Notes: generated by a model not told the origin, from the sequence alone. A stretch of DNA of 32,294 nt from Candidatus Bathyarchaeota archaeon (GCA_018396405.1 JAGTQD010000010.1:1-32294); one strand, 5' to 3'; counted from the first letter of the stretch, positions 1-9,071 are shown. Program-made: numbers and translations.

Positions 1-1
1 C

Positions 2-154
2 AAAATAAATATCCGGGGGGTTAAAGTTATTGGTGAAAAAAGGATAAGTGAGCTAAGTCTATTAACAGACAGTATTTTAAGAAAGGCGAAAAAAAGCTCT
101 ACGATATTTGTCGCTCTTGGAGCTCTTCTTATAATGATCCTTATGAGAATCTAA
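2..154 (+). CDS. C-terminal fragment of a protein ending in a hydrophobic segment (truncated by window start)
   Basis: Open frame from position 2 to TAA at 152-154: ...KINIRGVKVIGEKRISELSLLTDSILRKAKKSSTIFVALGALLIMILMRI*; C-terminal TM-like stretch. Confidence 0.4.
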   Translation, partial: KINIRGVKVIGEKRISELSLLTDSILRKAKKSSTIFVALGALLIMILMRI

Positions 155-259
155 GTAATATATAAGATAGAAAATTTTAAGGAAAACGTTATATCATAGT
201 TGTGCAAAGATTAAGGTGATTTAAAAGGAGACGTAAACGAAAAGGAGTAGAGATGCGCT

Positions 260-538
260 ATGGTCGAAGAGAGTCAGGTGATGATTGGAAAGAAACCAGT
301 AATGAATTATGTGGTTGCATGCCTTACCGCCTTTAACTCCGGCGCCAAGAAGGTTGTGGTGAAGGCTAGGGGAAGGGCAATAAGCAGGGCTGTTGATGTT
401 GTTGAGCTGCTCCGCAGAGCCTTCCTAAAGGACATAACTATTGAAAAGATCGATATAGGTACACAGGAAATGAGCAGCCCAGACAGGCCAAAGGTGAACG
501 TCTCGACGATCGAGATATCACTAGTGAAAAAGGAATAA
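260..538 (+). CDS. albA: DNA/RNA-binding protein Alba
   Basis: [47 protein letters not shown] is characteristic of Alba. Confidence 0.95.
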   Translation: MVEESQVMIGKKPVMNYVVACLTAFNSGAKKVVVKARGRAISRAVDVVELLRRAFLKDITIEKIDIGTQEMSSPDRPKVNVSTIEISLVKKE

Positions 539-586
539 ACACAGCAAAACATCCTTTATCTATTTTTATTATTTGTGATGTATTAT

Positions 587-1444
587 TTAGAGTCCTGAAG
601 GTATGCGCTCTATCGTAATAATCTGCGTTTTATCTTTAGAGTGCAGCTCAAGTCTCCCATCAAAGCGCTCTTTAACCCTCACCCAAAACACTATAGCGTA
701 TCTTCCAACATGAGACTCTGAGACGAGATCAGCATTCTTATCCCAGAGTACGAGAGTAGCTTTACCATTATCTGCTAGATCAATCCGTCTTACCTTGCCC
801 TCTGTACCATTTTGCCGCTTAAATGTGGTTATCGGGTAGACTTGCTCGATTAGACCGAGGACATTAATAGTGCTTCCTTTATACTGGGGTATCTCTCCAA
901 CTCTCTTTATGAAAAGGGTTAGGGGTGGGTAATCCCAGCTTTTAGCTTCTGTAGGATCAACCTCGATTGTGCTTCTTGGCCCGGCTCTTAGCTCCAAGTT
1001 TCCTCCAGCCCTACGCCTTACAGAGAGATGAGATAATCTTACAATTCTATCTATTAGACTTTCAGGGCTTGAGGAAATAGCCTTGTCATCCCACAGGATA
1101 ACTTTGGCGACACCAGTTTTATCAGCTATATGTATGCTCCTTCTCACCCTCTCCCTTCCATCTGGTCGATTAAACTTTTCTAGCTGAGATACGTATATCA
1201 CCCGGCCAGTAACAGTAACATCACGTAGGCCGGAAACCAGATCCTTTATTAGGGTCTCATACTTAAAATTGGGCTTAATGGCGACGCCCAGCTCGGCGGC
1301 TAATGATAGAGCAGCACTCTCCCGTGTTAGAAAGCCGCCAGCTAATTTTTCCCTTTCCTCAATCATCTTCATGATCTCTTCTCTAGTTAATCCAGGTTTC
1401 TCGGAAAGGATTTTTGTAATAATCTGTTCAAGAGTTAGCGTCAT
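587..1444 (-). CDS. OB-fold single-stranded nucleic acid-binding protein (RPA/replication factor A-like)
   Basis: Two OB-fold-like repeats (VTVTGRVIYVSQLEKFNRPDGRERVRRSIHIADKTGVAKVILWDDKA; INVLGLIEQVYPITTFKRQNGTEGKVRRIDLADNGKATLVLWD). Confidence 0.85.
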   Translation of the reverse strand: MTLTLEQIITKILSEKPGLTREEIMKMIEEREKLAGGFLTRESAALSLAAELGVAIKPNFKYETLIKDLVSGLRDVTVTGRVIYVSQLEKFNRPDGRERVRRSIHIADKTGVAKVILWDDKAISSSPESLIDRIVRLSHLSVRRRAGGNLELRAGPRSTIEVDPTEAKSWDYPPLTLFIKRVGEIPQYKGSTINVLGLIEQVYPITTFKRQNGTEGKVRRIDLADNGKATLVLWDKNADLVSESHVGRYAIVFWVRVKERFDGRLELHSKDKTQIITIERIPSGL

Positions 1445-1527
1445 TTTAAACCAACTGAAATTAGAATTATTTAGGGGGCTATAAGAATATAACTATGCTC
1501 TAAAATTATATTTCTAGGGACGCCGGC

Positions 1528-1809
1528 ATGAGTACGCTTTCAGCCAGCGTTACTGCCGTAGGCTGGCTTTTAATAACCATTGGAATAATAGTGTTCTTTG
1601 TGGGCGCGATAATGATTATTGCCAGCTCTGTGAGGGGTTATAAGCGGAGGGGTAGGTTTAGGGGAGGAGGATTAATTATGCTTGGGCCGATACCAATAAT
1701 ATTTGGGTCAGATAAAGAGTCTGTTCGTCTCCTTATTCTCCTATCTATAATATTAATAGTAGTTATGTTGATCTTCATCATAATTGTGAAATTCATGCTT
1801 GGCGGGTAA
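1528..1809 (+). CDS. DUF131/TIGR00304-like small membrane protein
   Basis: Two TM segments flanking a RGGGLIMLGPIPIIFGSD motif. Confidence 0.7.
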   Translation: MSTLSASVTAVGWLLITIGIIVFFVGAIMIIASSVRGYKRRGRFRGGGLIMLGPIPIIFGSDKESVRLLILLSIILIVVMLIFIIIVKFMLGG

Positions 1810-2248
1810 ATGCTGGAGCTGTGGGATGATGAGGGTATGTGAGAAGTGTGGCAAGAGGAACTCAAGGTATATCTGTCAGGAGTGCGGCCGAGCCGTATGT
1901 GAACAATGTATAGATTTATACACATGGCTATGCTCAGATTGCTATAGAAAGAGTGGGGTGGAGGAGCTTCCAGGAGAACTTGAGGAAACGGCGCCATCAT
2001 TTTCAACGGCCATGAAGGTGCTCTTCGCTGGATTCATAATAGTGTTCATTGGGGTGATTATTTTAATGATAGCAGCTTTATTCTCAGGGTTCGCAGGTTC
2101 TTCCGGCATAATTCTCCTTCTAGGGCCAATACCCATAATCCTTGGGGCAGGAGCAAATGTAACTCTTCTCTTAGTGGTCGCTGCAATATTAACAATATTA
2201 TGTATTACAGTATTCGTAATATTTGGTAGGCGTGCAGTAAAGCTTTAG
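1799..2248 (+). CDS. N-terminal zinc-finger (B-box-like Cys cluster) fused to a DUF131-like membrane domain
   Basis: CEKCGKRNSRYICQECGRAVCEQCIDLYTWLCSDCY followed by two TM segments with LLLGPIPIILG; TTG start at 1799 overlaps the upstream ORF, ATG at 1826 is an alternative. Confidence 0.65.
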   Translation: MAGKCWSCGMMRVCEKCGKRNSRYICQECGRAVCEQCIDLYTWLCSDCYRKSGVEELPGELEETAPSFSTAMKVLFAGFIIVFIGVIILMIAALFSGFAGSSGIILLLGPIPIILGAGANVTLLLVVAAILTILCITVFVIFGRRAVKL

Positions 2249-2294
2249 ATAATTTACCTGAAGATTTTGGGAGGCGCTGATAAACTTATAGCGA

Positions 2295-2969
2295 GTGTTA
2301 TTAGTCTCTTTTATTGGAAGTGATTTGATATTGGGCAGGGCGAAGGGTGAGTCCCCTTATCGCGTCTCAATCGAGATTGTTAATAAAGAGTGTAAAATAT
2401 TGAGGTTATTGAAAGATTTAGGTATTCCCAGGTTCACAGTTCTTGATGTCAGGCGTCTGCGTCGTGGAGTCTCTAGGCATTTAGTGAGAATATCGAGGGG
2501 TGACCTCAACAAGGTTACAAAACATTCTAGCGTGAAGTTGAAAAATAGTGTTGCGTTTGGGGATGAGGCAACAGCATGGTTTGAGACCGAAGGTTGTAAT
2601 GTATGCAATACAATAATTTCTAAGGGAGCCTTCCTAATGACCGCGTGGAGTGTTGGGGAAGATAAGTTTATCTATACATTCGTAGCCCCTAACCCCGAAA
2701 CAGCGCAGGACATAATCTCAATACTGGAGTCCCTCAACTTTAAGCCCAGGGTTTTAGGTATTGGGAGATATAGTAGGAGAACTTCGCTATTGACTGAAAA
2801 GCAGGAGGTAGCCCTGTGGTTGGCCTTAGAAACCGGCTTCTTCGATCACCCAAAAAAGATTGGTATAGTGGAGCTCTCACGTAGGCTTAAGATAAGCCCA
2901 TCAACCCTCTCTGAAATCCTAAGAAGGGGGATGCGGAGACTCCTAGAAAACTATTTTGAGACCATCTAA
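2295..2969 (+). CDS. HTH-type transcriptional regulator, bacterio-opsin activator (HTH_10) family
   Basis: C-terminal LTEKQEVALWLALETGFFDHPKKIGIVELSRRLKISPSTLSEILRRGMRRLLENYF is typical HTH_10. Confidence 0.85.
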   Translation: MLLVSFIGSDLILGRAKGESPYRVSIEIVNKECKILRLLKDLGIPRFTVLDVRRLRRGVSRHLVRISRGDLNKVTKHSSVKLKNSVAFGDEATAWFETEGCNVCNTIISKGAFLMTAWSVGEDKFIYTFVAPNPETAQDIISILESLNFKPRVLGIGRYSRRTSLLTEKQEVALWLALETGFFDHPKKIGIVELSRRLKISPSTLSEILRRGMRRLLENYFETI

Positions 2970-3032
2970 AGGGGGTACGGGGATCCTAGAGAAACACATT
3001 CCGAAAAATTAAGGGAAAATTATATACAATGA

Positions 3033-3056
3033 CCCCCCGAATTATTAATTGGGGGG
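3033..3056. promoter_or_regulatory. G/C-armed inverted repeat directly upstream of the DUF438 gene start codon; possible operator or 5'-UTR hairpin
   Basis: CCCCCC-G-AATT-ATT-AATT-GGGGGG (10 bp with one bulged G), 4 nt before ATG 3060, just downstream of TATA-like attatatacaat. Confidence 0.5.
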
Positions 3057-3059
3057 AAA

Positions 3060-4370
3060 ATGTCCCAAATTAGTAGGGAGAAGATTGAGACTCTAAAGAA
3101 TATTTTGAAGGAATTGCACAAGGGCTCATCCATAGAGGAGTTGAAACGTAAGTTTAAAGATGCTTTAGAGGGGATTTCGCCCTCTGATATACCTTTAGCT
3201 GAGCAGGAACTTCTAGAGGAAGGTATACCTATCTCAGAGATTCTCAGACTCTGTGATTTACATATCGAGTTGCTGAGGGATCTATTATGCCCTGCAGAGC
3301 TTAAGAGCATTCCAAAGGGCCACCCATTAGAACTCCTCTCTAGGGAGAATGAGCGCATATATAAGTTGGCGGAAGCCCTGAACATATATGCCGAGTCTTT
3401 GAGTAAAGCGGAGCCGAACGAAGCTATAAGTTATTTGAGGGCTATTATCGATGTGGTGTCTGAGCTCAGAAGATTTAGGCTGCATTATAGGAAGATTCAG
3501 ATGCTCATATTTCCATATCTTGAGAGGAGGGGCATAACAGCCGTCCCAAGAGTTCTATGGGGTAAGGAGGATCAGGCAGTACTCAAGATTAGAGAGCTGG
3601 CTATACTTATTGAGAGGGGGTTATCCGATCCATCCAGCTATGCTAAGAGCGTAGCTGAGAAAGCTAGGGAGCTGGCGAAAGATTTAACCGACTTGATCTT
3701 CAGGGAGGAGAGAATACTCTTCCCATCAATATCAGTCCTCTTCTCCGAGGGAGAATGGGCGGCCATACATGAAGAGGCGAAGAGAATAGGTTACTTAATA
3801 CCAATTGAGGTTGAGTGGACGCCTAAAGCCAAGCCTATACTGCCACATGAGGTTAGTGGCGTTATCACACCAGAGCAGATCGAGAAGCTCCCAGATGAAT
3901 TTAGATTTGCTGCAATAGCTACACTAGCGCCAGACACTTACCAAGCGAGATCTGAGGGAGATCTAGAGTTTGAAACCGGCTTTCTTAGCAGAGATGAAGT
4001 TGAGGCAATTTTTAGGCATCTGCCGATAGAACTAACTTATGCTGACACCAATGACAGGGTAGTATTCTTCTCCGAGAGCATATTCAGAAAAGGGTTTGCT
4101 AGGACAAAGACCCTTATAGGTAGGAGAGTCGAATACTGTCACCCACCCAGACTTGAGAGTCTCATTAGAAATATTGTTAATGAACTAAAGGGCGGCAAGA
4201 TAGATCACAGGGAGTACTGGACTAGGCTCGGGGATAGAATAATTAGAGTTATTGTAACCGCTGTTAGGGATAAAGATGGAAATTATCTTGGAACCCTTGA
4301 AATGGTTGAAGACTTAACCGAAATAGTGAATAATCCTGAAGAGGTCAAGAAGAAGATAATTATTCTGTAA
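3060..4370 (+). CDS. DUF438/hemerythrin-like and PAS domain-containing protein
   Basis: Order DUF438 (SDIPLAEQELLEEGIPISEILRLCDLH), GHPLELLSRENE hemerythrin-like region, and C-terminal PAS domain (FRHLPIELTYADTNDRVVFFSE...GRRVEYCHPP). Confidence 0.85.
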   Translation: MSQISREKIETLKNILKELHKGSSIEELKRKFKDALEGISPSDIPLAEQELLEEGIPISEILRLCDLHIELLRDLLCPAELKSIPKGHPLELLSRENERIYKLAEALNIYAESLSKAEPNEAISYLRAIIDVVSELRRFRLHYRKIQMLIFPYLERRGITAVPRVLWGKEDQAVLKIRELAILIERGLSDPSSYAKSVAEKARELAKDLTDLIFREERILFPSISVLFSEGEWAAIHEEAKRIGYLIPIEVEWTPKAKPILPHEVSGVITPEQIEKLPDEFRFAAIATLAPDTYQARSEGDLEFETGFLSRDEVEAIFRHLPIELTYADTNDRVVFFSESIFRKGFARTKTLIGRRVEYCHPPRLESLIRNIVNELKGGKIDHREYWTRLGDRIIRVIVTAVRDKDGNYLGTLEMVEDLTEIVNNPEEVKKKIIIL

Positions 4371-4552
4371 TAACCATTCGCCATCAAAATCAATAACATT
4401 TATACTCTGACCTAAAAACAAGAACCACTAAATTAAGGCTCCTACTAAAGGTTACGAGGGACGAAGAGGAGTGCCCACCACAGTTTTATTAAGATTGCTT
4501 TGTTATTTATGATGAAAGCCGAAATTTTTCGGGAAGATTTTAATAGGATGCA

Positions 4553-4864
4553 TTGAGTGAAATTAAACTGAGTGTGTTTATGATGTTTAAGCGTTGCCCA
4601 GGTATAAGGAGCCTGGTTGAGCCGCAGATAATAATTAGAAGATGCCCCTTTTGTGACGAAGAAATAGAATTCTTTGAGTATGAGACGCATCTTACATGCC
4701 CCAAGTGTGGCAGGATCGTTTACCGCGAGCCATCAGAATCATGCCTATCCTGGTGTGAATATGCGGAAAGGTGCATCACCGATCTAGAAAGTAGGGGACT
4801 CATTAATAAGGATAGAGCTAAGGAGCTAAGAAAATTTATTGGGGAGGAGCGAGGGAGTAGATGA
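4553..4864 (+). CDS. Small zinc-ribbon protein with C-terminal CxSWCxYAExC motif
   Basis: CPFCDEEIEFFEYETHLTCPKCG plus ESCLSWCEYAERC; resembles the small Zn-ribbon protein seen near DUF438/ferredoxin genes in anaerobes. Confidence 0.7.
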   Translation: MSEIKLSVFMMFKRCPGIRSLVEPQIIIRRCPFCDEEIEFFEYETHLTCPKCGRIVYREPSESCLSWCEYAERCITDLESRGLINKDRAKELRKFIGEERGSR

Positions 4865-5289
4865 GCATTCAATGGCCAGTTAAAATTCTTTTAGCTCATC
4901 CGCAAGCACCATTTCTAATGCAAGATAAAGTGATCATAGCTGCCGACTGCGCAGCCTTACTCGGCGAGGAGATCGGAAAACAATTTAGGGAGGGTAGCCC
5001 AGTCATAATTGGCTGCCCGCTCCTCGAAGACCCCAATAGGATGATGAGTAAAATCTCCCTGATCATAAAGGAGACTAAGGCTAGAGACCTAGAGGTCTAC
5101 GCTATGGAGGTTCCATGCTGCCACGCATTACACATGATGATTGCAAGAGCTATCAAGGAGACTGGGAAAGAGATAAACTCTAAACACTACATCGTTAGGG
5201 TGTATACTCGTAAGATAGAGCCTTATAGACCGGGGGTACTTGATGAATCAATGATGAGAGCTGAGAGAGAAGTGCATGGGCACCACTAA
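4861..5289 (+). CDS. Stand-alone homologue of the C-terminal domain usually fused to a 2x[4Fe-4S] ferredoxin
   Basis: IQWPVKILLAHPQAPFLMQDKVIIAADCAALLG...IIGCPLLED...VYAMEVPCCHALHMMIARAIKETG matches the QWPVQL..PFL...LIAADC...GCPKLD...MEVPCC pattern. Confidence 0.75.
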   Translation: MSIQWPVKILLAHPQAPFLMQDKVIIAADCAALLGEEIGKQFREGSPVIIGCPLLEDPNRMMSKISLIIKETKARDLEVYAMEVPCCHALHMMIARAIKETGKEINSKHYIVRVYTRKIEPYRPGVLDESMMRAEREVHGHH

Positions 5290-5310
5290 AAATAAGCGGG
5301 CTGATTTGTT

Positions 5311-5601
5311 ATGCCTAGAAGTGTAAGGTTAATTGTAGTAGTGGACGAAGATAAATGCGTCGGATGTGGTAGATGTATTGAAGCTTGCCTAACCGGGGCC
5401 CTCCAGATAGTTAATGGTAAGTCTAAACTTGTTGATGAGAGACGTTGTGATGGTTTTGGCTCGTGTATAGCTGTATGCCTGAATAACGCCATAAGGCTTG
5501 AGATGCGAGAAGCGGAGGAATTTGATTGGTCTATTCTCAACGAGATGACCTATGATAAGCTAATAAAGAAACTTGAGAGAGCAAGCGCGCCCATAATCTA
5601 A
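5311..5601 (+). CDS. 2x[4Fe-4S] ferredoxin-domain protein (stand-alone N-terminal module)
   Basis: DEDKCVGCGRCIEACLTGALQIVNGKSKLVDERRCDGFGSCIAVCLNNAIRLEMREAEEFD. Confidence 0.85.
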   Translation: MPRSVRLIVVVDEDKCVGCGRCIEACLTGALQIVNGKSKLVDERRCDGFGSCIAVCLNNAIRLEMREAEEFDWSILNEMTYDKLIKKLERASAPII

Positions 5602-5628
5602 CTCCAATTTTTTGGTTAAGTTTCAGGT

Positions 5629-6954
5629 CTACTGATATGCTGAAAATATAGCCGTAATAGTCCCGCAGGCAGCTATAAAAGCATATATCAATAGTACTGT
5701 TTCCATGGAAACTATAAATGGCTTTAGTGCGAGCATTGACGCTGTTAATATCGATGTGCTTAAAGACTGGCCCAGAAACCTCATTAAACCCAGGAATGAT
5801 GATGCCAATGCAAATGCTTCTCTTGGGACGCCATGCATAACCTGTGTTGTGTTTGGTGATGCGAAGAACGCGAAGCCTATTCCGATAAGGAATAATGAGA
5901 CGATTAGTGAGATTAACCATTTATATGTTATCACCGAAGATCCTATGCCTAATACGATTAAGGCCATACCAACAGCTGTAAGTAAACTTGGGTTCAATTT
6001 ATCGGCTAAATGTCCAGCTACTGGGGATAAAAGCATTTGGGGGAGTGGCTGCGCCAGTAGTATAATTCCCGCTTCTCTAGCCTTAAATCCCCTTTCAACC
6101 TGCAAGAAGTTACTGAATAATATTGAAAGAGCGTATGTAGCGACATAATTCAGAAGGGCCGTTATATATGCTAAGAAAACTTTTCTTCCAAAAATCTCCT
6201 TAATGAGGTTTAGGGTCTTTTCATATTCTATATATAACGTTGATATAAATGCTATCAGCCCCAAAGATAGAATTATTGAGCCGTGTAAGCTGCTGATATA
6301 TGAGGAGCCAATGGTAACTAGGATTGCGGATATGGCAAATATTAATAGTGTTTGAAATCGCGGCTTTCTTCCTAAACTCTTTTTGGTAACATCTACTGCG
6401 AGAGGAGCTAATATGGCGCTTAGGAGGGCAACTGCACCCACTAGTATGAAAAGTGAGCGCCACCCAGCGTAATCGACGAGGAAGCCGCCTAAAGATGGGC
6501 CGAGCGTCGTCCCCACATACACGGCTGCCGTATTCAGCCCAATCGCAAAGCCAGTTTTCTCCGGAAATATGCTAGCGAGTATTGCAACGGCTGTCCCAGA
6601 GATCATGGCGGATCCAATTCCTTGAAGGCATCTTAAAACTATAAGGAGAGCAAAGCTCCCTGAATATGGGGTTAAGAATGATGTGGCCGCGAAGATTATT
6701 GCTCCAATAACAAATACTGGCTCTTTTCCAATCCAGTCTGCTACAGCTCCTATCAGCAATATTGTTGAAGCCATAGAGATCAGATATGAATTAGCGACCC
6801 AATTAGCGATAGTGAGATCGACGTTAAAGGCGTTAGATATGGATGGAAGAGCGATATTCACGGCTATTGCTATAAATGGGGTTAAGAATGATGCCATAAC
6901 CGAGGCTACCAGAAATAGTTCTCTTCCCTTTAACATGAAATCATCTCTTGGCAA
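5629..6954 (-). CDS. MFS transporter (DHA2-like drug/H+ antiporter type)
   Basis: Many TM segments; NIALPSISNAFNVDLTIANWVANSYLISMA, LRCLQGIGSAMISG, YVGTTLGPSLGGFLVDYAGWRSLF. Confidence 0.9.
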   Translation of the reverse strand: MPRDDFMLKGRELFLVASVMASFLTPFIAIAVNIALPSISNAFNVDLTIANWVANSYLISMASTILLIGAVADWIGKEPVFVIGAIIFAATSFLTPYSGSFALLIVLRCLQGIGSAMISGTAVAILASIFPEKTGFAIGLNTAAVYVGTTLGPSLGGFLVDYAGWRSLFILVGAVALLSAILAPLAVDVTKKSLGRKPRFQTLLIFAISAILVTIGSSYISSLHGSIILSLGLIAFISTLYIEYEKTLNLIKEIFGRKVFLAYITALLNYVATYALSILFSNFLQVERGFKAREAGIILLAQPLPQMLLSPVAGHLADKLNPSLLTAVGMALIVLGIGSSVITYKWLISLIVSLFLIGIGFAFFASPNTTQVMHGVPREAFALASSFLGLMRFLGQSLSTSILTASMLALKPFIVSMETVLLIYAFIAACGTITAIFSAYQ

Positions 6955-7100
6955 TATATTTTTAAAGTTGCAAGCATTCTTACGTCTCCTCAGAACCGCT
7001 ATCAGATGTAAAAAGGAGAATTTCGTTTTATATTTTTAGCGTCATATGTTTTTACGCTTTACGACATTTTTGGCTTTTAAAAACATCAATTTGAATTGGT

Positions 7101-7877
7101 TCATCTTCCGCTCTCTATTCTTTCTGGAAATGTATATATGTTGAAGTATCTTCTCCCGATAAGTCCTATGAGTGTTAACCCGAGATTATTAGCTATACTT
7201 ATGCCTAAGCTTGTTGGAGCTGCAAGTGAGGCTAGAACTGGTATCCCAACCTGAGCGGCTTTAACGACTATTTCTGATGTAAGTCTGCCAGTGGATGCTA
7301 AGAGTAGTCTCGTGAGGTCTACGCCCTTAAGGGCGGCGTCGCCAATAACTTTGTCGATCGCATTATGCCTGCCAACATCCTCCGAAAACGATATAACATT
7401 TCCATCCTCATTAACGAGGACTGCGCCATGAGAGCCCCTCGAAGCCCTGTAAACTGAGGAGAACGAGTCCAATGCCTCGACAGCCCTAAAGACGACTTCA
7501 ACAAAAAACTTAGCTTTACTAGGCCTCATTTTGTGAATTTTCTCTAAAAGATGCTGTTGAATCTTACTACCACTACAAAAAGTAGTTATCAATCGTTGTT
7601 CCCTAGGAGCAGATGGAGTATTACCATGTAATTTAACATAGATGTTTTTTCCAGAGACCTCTATGCCTACAATATTTTTAACGTCTTCTATTATGCCTTC
7701 GGTTAGGAGGTGCCCCACTATAAGCTCCTTGAGCTGCGTGGGTAGGCAGTGGAAAGATGCGTAGAAATCCCCATTAATATATATGTTGATTATCTCCTCG
7801 AGCACAATGGCATTCTTTAAGGATTCAAAGGTGCGATTAAGTAGGTCGAATCTTACGACCTCATACTCAACCAGCAT
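7101..7877 (-). CDS. fdhD: FdhD-family formate dehydrogenase accessory sulfurtransferase
   Basis: SRGSHGAVLVNEDGNVISFSEDVGRHNAIDKVIG and STGRLTSEIVVKAAQVGIPVLASLAAPTSLGI are diagnostic of FdhD. Confidence 0.9.
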   Translation of the reverse strand: MLVEYEVVRFDLLNRTFESLKNAIVLEEIINIYINGDFYASFHCLPTQLKELIVGHLLTEGIIEDVKNIVGIEVSGKNIYVKLHGNTPSAPREQRLITTFCSGSKIQQHLLEKIHKMRPSKAKFFVEVVFRAVEALDSFSSVYRASRGSHGAVLVNEDGNVISFSEDVGRHNAIDKVIGDAALKGVDLTRLLLASTGRLTSEIVVKAAQVGIPVLASLAAPTSLGISIANNLGLTLIGLIGRRYFNIYTFPERIESGR

Positions 7878-7971
7878 ATCTGATCACTTTTTAATTCATG
7901 TAACATGTTTCAGCTTATATTTATAACTATGTTATGTTTAATAAAATTGATGTAGAGGAGCTATAAAATAT

Positions 7972-8973
7972 ATGGTGTTAAGAAGAGATAAGCCGAGAGC
8001 TCTTGTATTACTTTCTGGCGGCTTAGATAGCTTACTCGCTACAAAAATAGTCCTGGAACAGGAAATAGATGTTGATGCAATCCACTTTGTAACACCCTTC
8101 TATAAATATAACCCCAAATTCATAAACGAGATCTCTGAGGAGCTAGGTATAAAGGTTCATGTAGTCTTTCTAGGCCAAGATTTCCTTGATATTGTTGTTA
8201 ATCCGCGACATGGTTATGGAAGCCAGATGAATCCATGTATAGATTGCCGAATACTCATGTTTAAAAAGGCTAAAGAGGTTGCTGAGAAGATAGGCGCCGA
8301 TTTCCTTGTGACGGGGGAGGTTCTCGATGAGAGGCCATTCTCTCAAAGATTTAGGGCTATGCAGATAATAGAGCGGGAAGCAGGGCTTGAGGGCAAGGTT
8401 CTAAGGCCATTATCGGCCAAACTTCTGCCGCCAACTGAAGCCGAGAGAATGGGGTGGATTGATAGAGAGAAGCTATTTGCCATCAGGGGTAGGAGAAGAA
8501 AGATGCAGATTGAGTTGGCTGCGAAATATGGCCTAAAAAATTATCCAACCCCCTCTGGAGGGTGCTTATTAACCGACCCAGAGATCGCCCGCAGATTAAG
8601 AGATCACTTAAGCCACGAAGGGAAATTAACCCTAGACGATGCCATCCTTCTGACGACTGGTAGGCACTTTAGGATTAATGGGGTTAAGGTTATAGTTGGA
8701 AGGAATATGGATGAAAACAATAGGCTTTTGTTAATAGCCGAAAAGAACATGATGCCATACTTGTCTGTCAGCGATTATGTGGGGCCAATAACGCTGATCA
8801 TAGGTGAACCGAGCTTAAAAGTTGTGGAGAAGGCAGCGGCATTAACAGTACGCTACTCGGACGCTCCAAAAAATGTTCAAGTAAAAGTGATCTTCAGGCG
8901 CGGAGGAGAGAGGAGCGAGATAATGGCGGTGGCAATAGATGACGCCCAAATAAGGGAATTCAGAATAACATGA
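7972..8973 (+). CDS. PP-loop ATPase, ThiI/MnmA-like tRNA thiolation-type protein
   Basis: LLSGGLDSLLATKI PP-loop, MNPCIDCRILMFKKAKEVA, GGCLLTDP. Confidence 0.75.
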   Translation: MVLRRDKPRALVLLSGGLDSLLATKIVLEQEIDVDAIHFVTPFYKYNPKFINEISEELGIKVHVVFLGQDFLDIVVNPRHGYGSQMNPCIDCRILMFKKAKEVAEKIGADFLVTGEVLDERPFSQRFRAMQIIEREAGLEGKVLRPLSAKLLPPTEAERMGWIDREKLFAIRGRRRKMQIELAAKYGLKNYPTPSGGCLLTDPEIARRLRDHLSHEGKLTLDDAILLTTGRHFRINGVKVIVGRNMDENNRLLLIAEKNMMPYLSVSDYVGPITLIIGEPSLKVVEKAAALTVRYSDAPKNVQVKVIFRRGGERSEIMAVAIDDAQIREFRIT

Positions 8974-9071
8974 TATATCTTTGAGAGGTTTTCCTCCCCT
9001 AGTAACTTGGCAATACTTTTATACTCTCTGGGCGAAAATAGTAAAAGTAATAACCTGGTGATACAGCGTTT

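Noticed and set aside
1638-2006. 122-aa minus-strand ORF
   Set aside because: Antisense to the DUF131-like pair; low-complexity composition.
4509-4515. ATGATGA as the C box of an sRNA upstream of the Zn-ribbon gene
   Set aside because: No D box (CTGA) at suitable spacing and no terminal stem.
5705-6148. 147-aa plus-strand ORF in the track
   Set aside because: Antisense to the well-supported MFS transporter gene; no recognisable domain.
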